Assembly: GCA_949293265.1 (NCBI GenBank)
Contig: CASFCK010000008.1
Span: 1-64,000, forward strand
Source: an uncultured bacterium
GTDB lineage: Bacteria; Bacillota_I; Bacilli_A; Acholeplasmatales; Anaeroplasmataceae
Length of the DNA: 64,000 bases
Reading direction: 5' to 3'
The position numbers were made by a program, and so were the translations under genes. The notes beneath the pieces were generated by a model, which was not told the DNA's origin, did not search any database, and worked only from the letters and a program-made list of their open reading frames with translations. This document shows, in pieces, positions 56,310 through 64,000 of the stretch. The stretch's first letter is position 1; each line of letters starts with the position of its first letter.

Positions 56310-57995
56310 TTAATTTCTCCTTCTATTTTTCTCTTCAGCTTTCTTACCTGGTGTAAACCCATCTAATATTTCTAAATATCCAGAAACTCTTCTTATTCTT
56401 GTAATACTAGTACTATTACAATATGGGCATTTATCAAATATTCCTATATAATCACAATTATTACAGATGTCTTTAGGAAAATTGAAACCTAAATAATGAA
56501 CATTATTAGTTATAGCAATATTTATATATTCTAATAAACCAATAGTATTACCAATAGGTGCTTCACCTAATTCTAAATAAGATATTGAACCTCCATTACA
56601 TAATTCGTGAAATGGCCCTTCATATTGTAATTTTTTATAACCAGGTAAATTGCTATCAACGTCAACATGAAAAGAATTTGTATAATAACCTTTTTTAAAT
56701 ATATTTAAATTACCATAATCTTTTTTATCCAATTCAACAAATCTACCACTGATATATTCACCACTCGTAGCTAGTAATGAAAAGTTTAAATTATAAGTCA
56801 TAATTAAGCAATCACAATAATCTCGCATATGTTTTATGATTCTTATTGCCATCAAATAATTATTAACATTATCATAATACTTTTTATTAGTTAATATTTC
56901 TATTGCTTCACTTAAACCAATAAAGCCAATAGATAAAGTGCCATGTTTATAAATTTCTTTTAATGGTTTATTAAAATCTTCGCACCACAACTTATATTTC
57001 ATATTGTATTCATAGTTATTTTTGTCACTTAAGCACACCTTATCAAATCTGTCTAGTAATATATCTTTAACTATACTAGCTATTTTATCCCATTTACTGA
57101 TGAATATTTCCTCAATAGTTTTACTATCTGATTTTTCTCTAATTGCTTCTAATGCTATTCTAACTAAATTAATAGAAATATTAGCAATATTACCTCTTCC
57201 AATAGCACCAATGTTACCATATATATCATTTACAACTCTTGTGCGGCAACCCATAACTGAAAGTAAATTTGGATCAAAATCTTTATCTTCTTTTGAATCA
57301 CATAATAAATAAGTCGGTATCATCTTTTTAGTTGTACATTTTAATGCTAATTTTAATAAATCATAGTTTTTATCTTTTTCTTCAAAATTTATACCTTTTT
57401 TAACTTTAAAAACTATATTTGGCTTAATTATCTTATCTGAAGTTTCATAAAAACTTTCGAGTAGTATTTTAGATATATACCTAGATAATTCATTATTAGC
57501 TAATCCAATATTTAAAGTTATATAATAACTTGTTTGTCCCATTCTAGTATGATTATTGTTACACCAAATAATAAAATCGTTTAATAAAGCCTTAATTAGC
57601 TTTTTATTATTTAAATGATTAATATTTAATTTTGTAATAATTGAGGCTAATTCATTATCAAAGTTAGCAAAAGCCATACCACCTGATTGTTCATTTCCCA
57701 AATTAATGAGTAGCTCTTTTATGAAACTAAAAATATTAATTAATTTAGACTTTTCATCATAATTACGATAATCATTAAAAGGAAATATTTTAGCTAAATC
57801 TATCGTTAAGCAATTATATGTTAAATCATATGCATCTAAATCATGAATATGAATATAGCCTTTTTGATGAAGACTAGACCATTCTTTAGGAATATTATTT
57901 AATATATCTTCTTTATGCTTTCTCTCACCAATATTATAAATATATCCTACATAGCTTGCTCTATTAGCAGCATTGTCATTTTTCAATTGTTTCAT
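56310..57995 (-). CDS. nrdD: anaerobic ribonucleoside-triphosphate reductase (class III), no ATP-cone
   Basis: Glycyl-radical enzyme that makes deoxyribonucleotides. EGYIHIHDLD-like KGYIHIHDLDAYDL, MGCRTRVV, KHGTLSIGFIGLSEA, NFSLLATSGEYISGRFV and YYTNSFHV are all family signatures. The Zn-ribbon CNNCDYIGIFDKCPYC and the radical loop RRVSGYL (Gly about 539) are intact. At about 561 residues it lacks the N-terminal ATP-cone, like phage-type NrdD. ATG at 57995, about 9 bases after AAAGGA; a TTG six codons upstream is less likely. It overlaps the end of nrdG. Confidence 0.94.
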   Translation of the reverse strand: MKQLKNDNAANRASYVGYIYNIGERKHKEDILNNIPKEWSSLHQKGYIHIHDLDAYDLTYNCLTIDLAKIFPFNDYRNYDEKSKLINIFSFIKELLINLGNEQSGGMAFANFDNELASIITKLNINHLNNKKLIKALLNDFIIWCNNNHTRMGQTSYYITLNIGLANNELSRYISKILLESFYETSDKIIKPNIVFKVKKGINFEEKDKNYDLLKLALKCTTKKMIPTYLLCDSKEDKDFDPNLLSVMGCRTRVVNDIYGNIGAIGRGNIANISINLVRIALEAIREKSDSKTIEEIFISKWDKIASIVKDILLDRFDKVCLSDKNNYEYNMKYKLWCEDFNKPLKEIYKHGTLSIGFIGLSEAIEILTNKKYYDNVNNYLMAIRIIKHMRDYCDCLIMTYNLNFSLLATSGEYISGRFVELDKKDYGNLNIFKKGYYTNSFHVDVDSNLPGYKKLQYEGPFHELCNGGSISYLELGEAPIGNTIGLLEYINIAITNNVHYLGFNFPKDICNNCDYIGIFDKCPYCNSTSITRIRRVSGYLEILDGFTPGKKAEEKNRRRN

Positions 57996-58437
57996 TTTCA
58001 ATAATCCTTTCAAATTTTTGATTCGTTGAACCTACATAAGGCACAACAGATGTTTGAAGTTTTTTAATGAATCTACCTGTTTTTATATAATCTAGGTGTT
58101 TAAATAATTCTTTAGGAACTTCTTCAAATTCATGACCTGTATATAAAGCAATGTTAAAATTAGATAATTTTAATTTTAATAACAATTCTTTAAGTGCAGC
58201 AAATTGCATTAATGGTTCGCCACCTGAAATAGTAATCTTTTTATTTATTACTTTTCTATTTAATTCCTTAACTAAATAATCTATTGATATTTTTTTACCT
58301 TTATTCATCTCCCAAGTATTTTTATTATGACACTCTGGACAATATAAATTACAACCTTGTAGAAAGACGACAGTTCTAATACCTGGTCCATCTACTAAAC
58401 TACGGTTATATAATATTGTATTAATATAAATATCCAT
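57976..58437 (-). CDS. nrdG: anaerobic ribonucleotide reductase activating protein (radical SAM)
   Basis: Radical SAM enzyme that installs the glycyl radical on NrdD. CNLYCPEC (C29, C33, C36 by this start) binds the 4Fe-4S cluster in the CxxxCxxC spacing, with ISGGEPL near 73 for SAM. Length 153 is normal. The ATG at 58437 has GAGG 9 bases upstream, within the end of the preceding gene. Confidence 0.95.
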   Translation of the reverse strand: MDIYINTILYNRSLVDGPGIRTVVFLQGCNLYCPECHNKNTWEMNKGKKISIDYLVKELNRKVINKKITISGGEPLMQFAALKELLLKLKLSNFNIALYTGHEFEEVPKELFKHLDYIKTGRFIKKLQTSVVPYVGSTNQKFERIIENETIEK

Positions 58438-58840
58438 ATTCTTTATCCTCAAATTTCTTAATTTCTTTTAGAACTTTTATTTTATAAATATATTTAGCTT
58501 TAACAATATTTCTACTTTCTTTTAAATCATTTAAAAAGAGTTCTTCTTTAATTATTCTATCATTGAAATTTTTTATTTTTCTTTGTTGCTGAATGTTTTT
58601 GCACTTAAGATATTCATCATTTAAATTGATTTTCTTAAGTTCTAAATAATCTATATATGGTATTTCAATACAACTTAATATAGCATCTTTATGATTATGT
58701 TTAACTCTTGGGAAATTTCTAACCAGTTTAGCAGCCTCTTTACCATCAATGGCTGTAACAGCAAAAGCAATTGGTATGTAATTATTTCTGCCAACATGAC
58801 CACACTTGGCAACTACTTTATAATATCTTTTTTCTAACAT
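58421..58840 (-). CDS. conserved protein of unknown function upstream of nrdG
   Basis: 139 residues: a compact N-terminal part with CGHVGRNNYIPIAFAVTAIDGKEAAKLVRNFPRVKHNHKDAI (about 12-53), which looks highly conserved, and a long basic helical C-terminus (Lys/Glu-rich, about 75-139). I do not know a function. AAGGAGG precedes the ATG. It leads the operon nrdG-nrdD-kinase-methyltransferase, whose next start lies inside its 3' end. Confidence 0.6.
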   Translation of the reverse strand: MLEKRYYKVVAKCGHVGRNNYIPIAFAVTAIDGKEAAKLVRNFPRVKHNHKDAILSCIEIPYIDYLELKKINLNDEYLKCKNIQQQRKIKNFNDRIIKEELFLNDLKESRNIVKAKYIYKIKVLKEIKKFEDKEYGYLY

Positions 58841-58925
58841 ATTTTTTGTATCCTCCTTAAGACACCTTTATTATAGTTGTTTAAAAAAATATAAAATAGC
58901 GCCGTATTTTCCCTATTTTTAAGCA

Positions 58926-58955
58926 CAAAAAAAGGAGCTATTTTAAAAGCTCCAT
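58926..58955 (-). terminator. terminator overlapping the HTH gene end
   Basis: GGAGCT / AGCTCC stem with a T-run on the minus strand. The last codons of the HTH protein (MELLK, stop) form one arm. Confidence 0.85.
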
Positions 58956-59156
58956 AAAACTAACTTCTAATACTCTAGCAATCTCAGAAATAGTTTTTAA
59001 ACTATTAATGCCATTTTTAATCCATTTACGAACAGTCGTAGGATCTACAAACATACCATCGCAAGCAAACTTTTCTTGAGTTTTAAATCTAGATTCTCTT
59101 ATTAGTTTTTTTAAATTAATACCTACTCTTTTTTCAATAGATATTTCATTTGTCAT
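58938..59156 (-). CDS. small XRE-like helix-turn-helix protein
   Basis: 72-residue DNA-binding protein. A helix-turn-helix is seen in TQEKFACDGMFVDPTTVRKWIKNGINSLKTISEIARVLEVS, with recognition helix about residues 37-46. AAGGAGG precedes the ATG. It is a single-gene unit with its own terminator, between the nrd/methyltransferase operon and the DUF4238 cassette, and could regulate either. Confidence 0.75.
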   Translation of the reverse strand: MTNEISIEKRVGINLKKLIRESRFKTQEKFACDGMFVDPTTVRKWIKNGINSLKTISEIARVLEVSFMELLK

Positions 59157-59230
59157 ATTGCTTACCTCCTTTGCGAAGGCTTGCGCACAATGCTCCAGAT
59201 GTAATAATATGACGCATTCATTATAACATT

Positions 59231-59272
59231 AAAAAAAACCTTAGACAAGTTATTTAAACTTCTTCTAAGGTC
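59231..59272 (-). terminator. terminator after the DUF4238 cassette
   Basis: ACCTTAGA...AAGTT / AACTT...TCTAAGGT stem followed by eight T on the minus strand, overlapping the 3' end of the membrane-protein gene. Confidence 0.85.
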
Positions 59273-59991
59273 CAACCAGTATCATTATGACTTAATTTCA
59301 AATTGTTATATATAAATATAAATGTTCCCCAACTAGATTTAAAATTCTTTTTAATTTCTAGATAAATAAATAGTAAAAAGGAATTTAAAAATAAAGGGAT
59401 CAACGTATATATCGGTGCATATACATTCTTTTTAGCAAATATGTTATAAAATATGCAAACAAAAAAAATAATCAAATTTAACATATTTGTTAAATGTACA
59501 TTTTTTAAAATAGAAAATTTGGCAATAGATTTTAATTTTCCCTCATACACATAATATTTAAAATTCTTATAATTCCATACTGAATTAGTTTTAAAAACAT
59601 TCTTTCTTTTAGCAATTTTATAAGTTAACATTGACGTAAACATTAATATTATTGCATCAAATACAACATAAAGTATAACTAAATCTAAGTAAATAGAAAA
59701 TAATACTATGGCTGCAATCAGTGACAATAATATGATAATTATCATAATCATAAGATTATTTATATTTTTCTTTTTTCTAGCATTAAAATCAATAATGTCA
59801 GGTTCAACTACATAACCAACGCCTTTATTAATAATATCATCTATATTTATTTTATCTAATGATAATTTTGTTTTATTTAGTATTGGTTGACCTAAATATA
59901 AATCTTTACCTTCATATTGATTTGTTCCATTTGTAACTATTGTCTCAATATTTTTTAAATATTCAACTACACTTTTCTCCTTATTTGTCAT
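59254..59991 (-). CDS. four-helix membrane protein of the DUF4238 cassette
   Basis: 245 residues, with helices at about 76-98, 103-124, 165-185 and 193-213, arranged as two hairpins with a short intervening loop, and hydrophilic ends. No family was recognised. Its start lies 11 bases inside the coiled-coil protein gene, so it is translated with it. As the last gene of a coupled cassette with two soluble proteins, it is a candidate membrane effector or anchor; this is inference. Confidence 0.6.
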   Translation of the reverse strand: MTNKEKSVVEYLKNIETIVTNGTNQYEGKDLYLGQPILNKTKLSLDKINIDDIINKGVGYVVEPDIIDFNARKKKNINNLMIMIIIILLSLIAAIVLFSIYLDLVILYVVFDAIILMFTSMLTYKIAKRKNVFKTNSVWNYKNFKYYVYEGKLKSIAKFSILKNVHLTNMLNLIIFFVCIFYNIFAKKNVYAPIYTLIPLFLNSFLLFIYLEIKKNFKSSWGTFIFIYNNLKLSHNDTGWTLEEV

Positions 59992-60799
59992 TATTAATTA
60001 GCCCTTCTATTCTTTCTTTTTCTTCTTTAATAATATCATCAGTTAAATCTTTACCATTAATCATTTTAGCAACGATCCTTGTTGCTGCCCTACTTTCAAT
60101 TAAATATTCTTTCATATTAGCTAACATATCTAATGTTTTATTTAATTTATTTTCCATAGAATTTAATTTAATATCCTTCAGAATTTCTATTTGTTCTTTC
60201 AAATAATTATTTTCTAAATCTAAAGTTTGTAATTTTGAATTCTTATTTTTAATAATTTGAGCATATCTGACTAAATCTACTTCACTCAGTTTTCGTTGTT
60301 CATATGATTCTTTAAGTTCGTCTGTCAATTTTATAACTTCATTTTTTAAAGCCTTATTAACTCGTTCATTTTCTCCAAAAATATCATTAAAATAATTACT
60401 ATCAAATTTTATTTCATCATATTTTTTATAAGATAAGTATGAATTAATTAATATGAAATATATGCGTAAATGGTTTATTATAGTTTCTACCTCTAAGTTT
60501 TTTTCCTTTTTATGCTTATGATCATTGCATTTTTTAATGTAATCTATTAATTTTTCATATGTATGATCATCTAATTTTAACTGATTTTTGAAAAATATTT
60601 TGATTTTATCGCCTCTAATAATATAACCACATGTTTTAGATTTATCATATTGAATATTAAGATCGTCTAAAATGTATTTAATAGTTCCTTCAAGCAAATC
60701 TAAATAAGAATCATAATACGAATTACTTTTTGACTTAATATTAGTTTCCATAGTTAAGAATCTCGAATTGATAGTTTCATTAATAATAAAATTTTCCAT
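59981..60799 (-). CDS. coiled-coil protein of the DUF4238 cassette
   Basis: 272 residues, all helical. Residues 25-125 have a DUF4145/HEPN-like look (a helix with YLDLLEGTIKYILDDL, then YEKLIDYIKKCNDHKHKKEKNLEVETIINHLR). Residues about 145-225 predict a coiled coil (heptads through NEVIKLTDELKESYEQRK and LDLENNYLKEQIEILKD). The HEPN resemblance is weak, as no clean RxxxxH is present. ATG follows GGTGATAAG and overlaps the stop of the DUF4238 gene by one base. Confidence 0.55.
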   Translation of the reverse strand: MENFIINETINSRFLTMETNIKSKSNSYYDSYLDLLEGTIKYILDDLNIQYDKSKTCGYIIRGDKIKIFFKNQLKLDDHTYEKLIDYIKKCNDHKHKKEKNLEVETIINHLRIYFILINSYLSYKKYDEIKFDSNYFNDIFGENERVNKALKNEVIKLTDELKESYEQRKLSEVDLVRYAQIIKNKNSKLQTLDLENNYLKEQIEILKDIKLNSMENKLNKTLDMLANMKEYLIESRAATRIVAKMINGKDLTDDIIKEEKERIEGLINNDK

Positions 60800-61983
60800 T
60801 ACTTATCACCATTTAAAATTATTGTCATTAATTCATCATAATTTACTCTAGCCGTTAAGCCAGTATGTGTTAATTTATAATACATTAATAAAGAATCTCT
60901 AATTGCATCGGTATTTGAAAAACCAACAAATGAATTAATTCTATCTAAAAATAACGAATTGCAATATAGTATTTCAGCATACGTTAATTTAGTAATTTTA
61001 TATTCAAAAATATCTTCATCTGAGCATTCATTTGGTTCAATATAGTTGCAAGTATTTTGTTCAAATAATCGCCAATCAGGAATGTTTGTTAGATTAGCAA
61101 TGTCATAATTCAGCTTATTCATCTTTAAAAATTTAAAAAATGGACTTATAAGAACTATCATTCTATTTTTTGATATAGAAAACATTTGAAAATTTTCATG
61201 AAAATATGTTAAATTACGAGCAATTCCATATAAATACTGCTTTTGTTCATCCGTATTTACTTGATTAAATAAATTTAAAACATAATCTAGTTTTTTATGA
61301 TTTTGATTATAAATACCATCCCAACCAAGCTCATTTTCACTTGTCATACCTATATCAGTTATAACAAATTCTTCCCCTTTTGGAGCATCCCAAAAGCCAA
61401 TATAAGCAGTGTTTACAACACATGCCCATCTAAAAGCCGGATAAGTTTTATTATCGTTTTCCATAATCGACAATGGTGTACCATCTGAGTCTAATATTAC
61501 TTCTAAAGTTCTTAACCAATAATCATGGATAGTTTCATTAGATATTTGTTTTTCTTCAAATGGTATTTCTCTATCTATTATTTCTTTTGTTTGAACATTA
61601 GAATAGCCTTTATTTTTATATATTACTGTCAACTTCTCAGACAAATCATTATAAAAGTTTTTCTCTTTTAACATATAATCTTCGCTACCTAAACTTCTTA
61701 TAATAGATACTAACAAAAATTTTTTTACTAGTTTTAATTCTTTTCTAGTTAAAGTAATTCTATTTTCAATATTACTAATTTTATTATTGAATACATTTGC
61801 AAATTTGCTTTCTATTTTTCTATTTAATTTATTTTCAACATCTGATGAATAAAAATCTTCTTCTCCAAAAACATTTTCAGGTTTAACATTTGTAGATAAT
61901 TTTTGGTTTTTTATATTATATGTAGAAATTTTATTGCCAAAATTTTTTAATATAAATCTAGGTACATAATGAGAATAAGCCAT
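60799..61983 (-). CDS. DUF4238 family protein
   Basis: 394 residues. The N-terminus AYSHYVPRFILKNFGNKISTYNIKNQKLSTNVKPENVFGEEDFYS is the DUF4238 signature (HYVPxFxLKNF); a conserved acidic strand FVITDIGM near 210 follows. The biochemical role of DUF4238 is unknown; by position it could be the sensor or nuclease part of this cassette. GGAGG precedes the ATG, behind a promoter. First gene of a three-gene unit. Confidence 0.75.
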   Translation of the reverse strand: MAYSHYVPRFILKNFGNKISTYNIKNQKLSTNVKPENVFGEEDFYSSDVENKLNRKIESKFANVFNNKISNIENRITLTRKELKLVKKFLLVSIIRSLGSEDYMLKEKNFYNDLSEKLTVIYKNKGYSNVQTKEIIDREIPFEEKQISNETIHDYWLRTLEVILDSDGTPLSIMENDNKTYPAFRWACVVNTAYIGFWDAPKGEEFVITDIGMTSENELGWDGIYNQNHKKLDYVLNLFNQVNTDEQKQYLYGIARNLTYFHENFQMFSISKNRMIVLISPFFKFLKMNKLNYDIANLTNIPDWRLFEQNTCNYIEPNECSDEDIFEYKITKLTYAEILYCNSLFLDRINSFVGFSNTDAIRDSLLMYYKLTHTGLTARVNYDELMTIILNGDK

Positions 61984-62021
61984 AATTATTTAATTCCTCC
62001 AAGAAAGAAATATACATTTAT

Positions 62022-62049
62022 ATTATACACAATATGAATAAATTGTCTA
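62022..62049 (-). promoter_or_regulatory. promoter of the DUF4238 cassette
   Basis: Minus-strand TAGACA (plus 62044-62049), 16-base spacer, TATAAT (plus 62022-62027). Confidence 0.6.
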
Positions 62050-62330
62050 ACTGTTTAACTAAAAATAAATATTACAAATTAGGTTAATTTAAAATGGTAT
62101 CTATATGGTTTTACCACACTAAAGGTTCATTTAAATAAATTCAATTTAATATATGAAGACGACAAAAAAGCTACATTCAAAAAGAAATGAAGCTGTTTTA
62201 ATTTAAAAAGAAACAATTTAAATAGATTTTAATTCAAATAAATTAGCGCTTAACAGCATTAAAAGTGGTCGATTGGTCGATTCATTGGTCGATTGATTTA
62301 TCTAACATCTTTAAAATTATAAATTTCTAG
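62050..62330. other. gene-free spacer with short direct repeats
   Basis: No credible gene. TGGTCGATT occurs three times at 62268-62297 (two in tandem, one after a short gap). A weak hairpin AGCTACATT...AAATGAAGCT lies near 62169-62195. Probably decayed accessory DNA. Confidence 0.4.
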
Positions 62331-62597
62331 TTAATCTTTATTTAAATCATAATAAGTTGATTTACCTTTTCCATGTCGATATATTTTTAATTCTTTAATC
62401 AATTCATTTAATAAATTTGTAACTTGCGTTTTTTCTAAATTCAATAACTTTCTTCCTTCTTGATTATTAATTTTTCCATTAGTTAAAATATAATTTATTA
62501 TTTTTTCTTTATTTAAATTTTCATCTACTTGTAATTTATTTTCACTTATTAAACTAATATCTACTTTAAATATATCTTTATCTTCTGAACCTTTAAT
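62331..62597 (-). pseudogene. C-terminal winged-helix fragment of an AlbA_2-type ATP-binding protein
   Basis: 88 codons with no start codon. The sequence IINYILTNGKINNQEGRKLLNLEKTQVTNLLNELIKELKIYRHGKGKSTYYDL is the typical C-terminal HTH of Schlafen/AlbA_2 putative regulators. The rest of the gene is missing; it is replaced upstream by the IS3 remnant in the same frame, separated by one TAA. Confidence 0.65.
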
Positions 62598-62798
62598 TTA
62601 AACTCCTTTGAATTTATTCGAAGATGAAGTATCAAATGCACCGTCACCTAAAGCCGTATATTTATGAACCCATCTTGAAATCATATGTGTTCTAGGAATA
62701 TTGTATTCTCTAGTTAAAGTGCTAGCTGGTTTACCATTTATATATTGTTTAACAATGTTAATTTTAAACTCTTAACTCTATTTTGATTTTCTTGGTAT
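62598..62798 (-). mobile_element. decayed IS3-family orfA
   Basis: Translates as PRKSK-stop-S-stop-EFKINIVKQYINGKPAS followed by TREYNIPRTHMISRWVHKY, the N-terminal HTH of IS3/IS150-type OrfA. Two in-frame stops (TAG, TAA) and loss of the ATG (ATA) show it is dead. No orfB is present. A possible left end TGATATCTTCAAAGTAGACA lies at plus 62886-62905 (minus strand). Confidence 0.7.
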
Positions 62799-63098
62799 AA
62801 AAAACACCTCCAAAGTAGATTTTAATAATTTTGGAGGTTGTAAATTCCTTAAGGGATTTTATATATTCTCTTTAATTATTTTATTTGTCTACTTTGAAGA
62901 TATCATAACAATTTGTTTTTATCATTTTTTATTTTGGTGCTTTTTTCGCGAATAAAATGGTAAAAATATATAAAACAATGATATTTTCTTGATAAAACGT
63001 AAAAAAAGTACGAATTAGTTAAAAAATCTCTTGAAAATTTGAAAGACATAAATTATAATTACGATGTAGTTATAAAAATGTTTGGTGGTGCTTAAAAA
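62799..63098. other. gene-free junction between the IS remnant and the AAA ATPase
   Basis: Holds the IS leader hairpin, the candidate IS end and, at about 63007-63095, a 30-codon frame without a start (ending SLENLKDINYNYDVVIKMFGGA) that reads to 3 bases before the ATPase start. This could be the tail of a lost upstream partner gene. Confidence 0.4.
62807..62837. repeat. hairpin in the IS leader
   Basis: CCTCCAAA / TTTGGAGG, a perfect 8-bp stem just upstream of the orfA remnant. It contains an SD-like GGAGG and may be a translational control of the IS. Confidence 0.5.
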
Positions 63099-64000
63099 AT
63101 GTTAATTAAATTTGAAGTAGAAAATTATGCCGGTTTTAAAGAGCGCTTTTCTTTTGATCTTACCAGCGCTAAAAGGTACAACTACAACCAGTACATGGTG
63201 AACAAAAAAACAATAATGAAGTCTTTAGTATATGGACCTAATGCTAGTGGTAAAACTTCTTTATGTATGGCATTATTAGATATCACTTATCATGTGGTTG
63301 ATAAGGAGAAATTCTTCATTTCAAATGATTTATACCTTAACGTTGGCAATAATGCAAATAAAGCTACATTTATCTACACATTCAAATTTGGTAATGATGT
63401 TGTGAAATATGAATATGCAAAATCGACTCAAACAACACTTATTTATGAAAGACTATTCCTTAATGGCGATTTGATTTTAGAATATAATTTTTACGATTAT
63501 GCACACAACATTAACAAAATTCTTGAAGCAGCCACGTTAAACTTAAACAACTTGCCACAACAAATCTCAGTTATTAAATATATTTATAATAACACAATTT
63601 TGCCAGAAAAATCGCCTATTTCTAAATTGGTTGATTACGTGAGCAGGATGTTGTTATTTAAAAACGTTGGCAATAATATGTACATTGGTTTTTCAAATGG
63701 TTCAGAATCCTTGTCTTCAATCATAATTAGAAATAATAAGGTCGACGATTTTAAACAATTTTTAACTAAGCAAGGTATTCATTACAATTTAGTATCTTAT
63801 ACCGGTGTAAATGGCATACAGAATTTAGGTGTACAGTTTGATAACGGTAAAATTACATCATTCGATAAAATAGCATCATCTGGTACTAAAACAATTTGGC
63901 TTTTCTATTGTTGGATGCTACAATTTTCAAATTTATCTTTGTTAGTATATGATGAATTTGATACTTACTTACACTATTCTACTGCTCAGGCTGTCTTAAG
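63099..64000 (+). CDS. AAA ATPase, RloA/OLD-like ABC-type, partial at window end
   Basis: First 300 residues are visible. MLIKFEVENYAGFKERFSFD at the N-terminus and GPNASGKT at 46-53 (Walker A) mark an AAA_15/AAA_21 SMC/ABC-type ATPase. The signature-like SSGTKTIWLFYCW and Walker B LLVYDEFDTYLHY come at the end of the visible part. Such proteins occur in abortive infection and other defence systems, often with a nuclease partner. GGTGG lies about 11 bases before the ATG. Codon use looks less AT-biased than in neighbours, suggesting transfer. Confidence 0.85.
   Translation, partial: MLIKFEVENYAGFKERFSFDLTSAKRYNYNQYMVNKKTIMKSLVYGPNASGKTSLCMALLDITYHVVDKEKFFISNDLYLNVGNNANKATFIYTFKFGNDVVKYEYAKSTQTTLIYERLFLNGDLILEYNFYDYAHNINKILEAATLNLNNLPQQISVIKYIYNNTILPEKSPISKLVDYVSRMLLFKNVGNNMYIGFSNGSESLSSIIIRNNKVDDFKQFLTKQGIHYNLVSYTGVNGIQNLGVQFDNGKITSFDKIASSGTKTIWLFYCWMLQFSNLSLLVYDEFDTYLHYSTAQAVL

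Noticed and set aside
62268-62297. CRISPR array
   Set aside because: Repeat units are only 9 bases, mostly without spacers, and no cas genes are present.

Overview
The window is AT-rich, densely packed bacterial DNA. It has Shine-Dalgarno sites of the GGAGG/AAGGTGA type, frequent TTG and GTG starts, genes that overlap by 1-47 bases, many lipobox lipoproteins, ECF and heterodimeric ABC transporters, a class III (oxygen-sensitive) ribonucleotide reductase, and a tRNA-Trp with a CCA anticodon. UGA is used as a stop (for example at the pulA/yhaM ATGA overlap), so this is not a UGA=Trp mycoplasma. The best guess is an anaerobic, probably gut-dwelling member of the Bacilli/Erysipelotrichia/RF39-like Firmicutes. 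No rRNA is present to confirm that.

Left edge (1-4.2 kb): a tyrosine recombinase faces a convergent pair made of a nuclease-like/SF2 helicase protein and a small SAM methyltransferase, which looks like an accessory or defence cargo. Then 4.2-9.8 kb: an operon of alpha/beta hydrolase, ADP-ribosylglycohydrolase and SIMPL protein; an MscS channel; a frameshifted MBG-type surface protein; and a TetR regulator.

9.8-21 kb is a hexuronate region in two operons on the minus strand. uxaB-uxaA-uxaC converts galacturonate and glucuronate towards altronate and KDG. uxuA is followed by a permease, a hydantoinase/oxoprolinase-family protein, an HExxH protein and manA. A pectinesterase at 37 kb fits pectin-derived uronates. 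Between uxuA and the permease lies a 293-base spacer packed with interleaved inverted repeats (pseudoknot topology), the best candidate for a new structured RNA here.

21-46 kb is mostly housekeeping and envelope: rlmH and an MBL nuclease, two giant PrsA-like lipoproteins, a BspA-type LRR lipoprotein, a frameshifted small lipoprotein, pulA-yhaM-DUF1292, yigZ, upp-rpiB, a DUF1508 membrane protein, an ABC exporter pair, HAD phosphatase, hemolysin III, and an ECF S-component. tRNA-His, a 2000-residue CvpA-like repeat protein and tRNA-Trp follow.

53-64 kb is the accessory end. An operon runs from a conserved small protein through nrdG, nrdD and a dNMP kinase to an unusual single protein that joins a degenerate nuclease-like N-terminus, BspA-type leucine-rich repeats and a beta-class DNA adenine methyltransferase. 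Next come a small HTH protein and a tightly coupled three-gene unit (DUF4238 protein, coiled-coil protein, four-helix membrane protein) that looks like an undescribed defence-type cassette. Last come a decayed IS3 orfA, a broken HTH fragment, and an AAA ATPase that runs off the window.

Three genes (MBG surface protein, MscS N-terminus, small lipoprotein) are broken by short tandem-repeat or homopolymer slips. They are either phase-variable or assembly errors.
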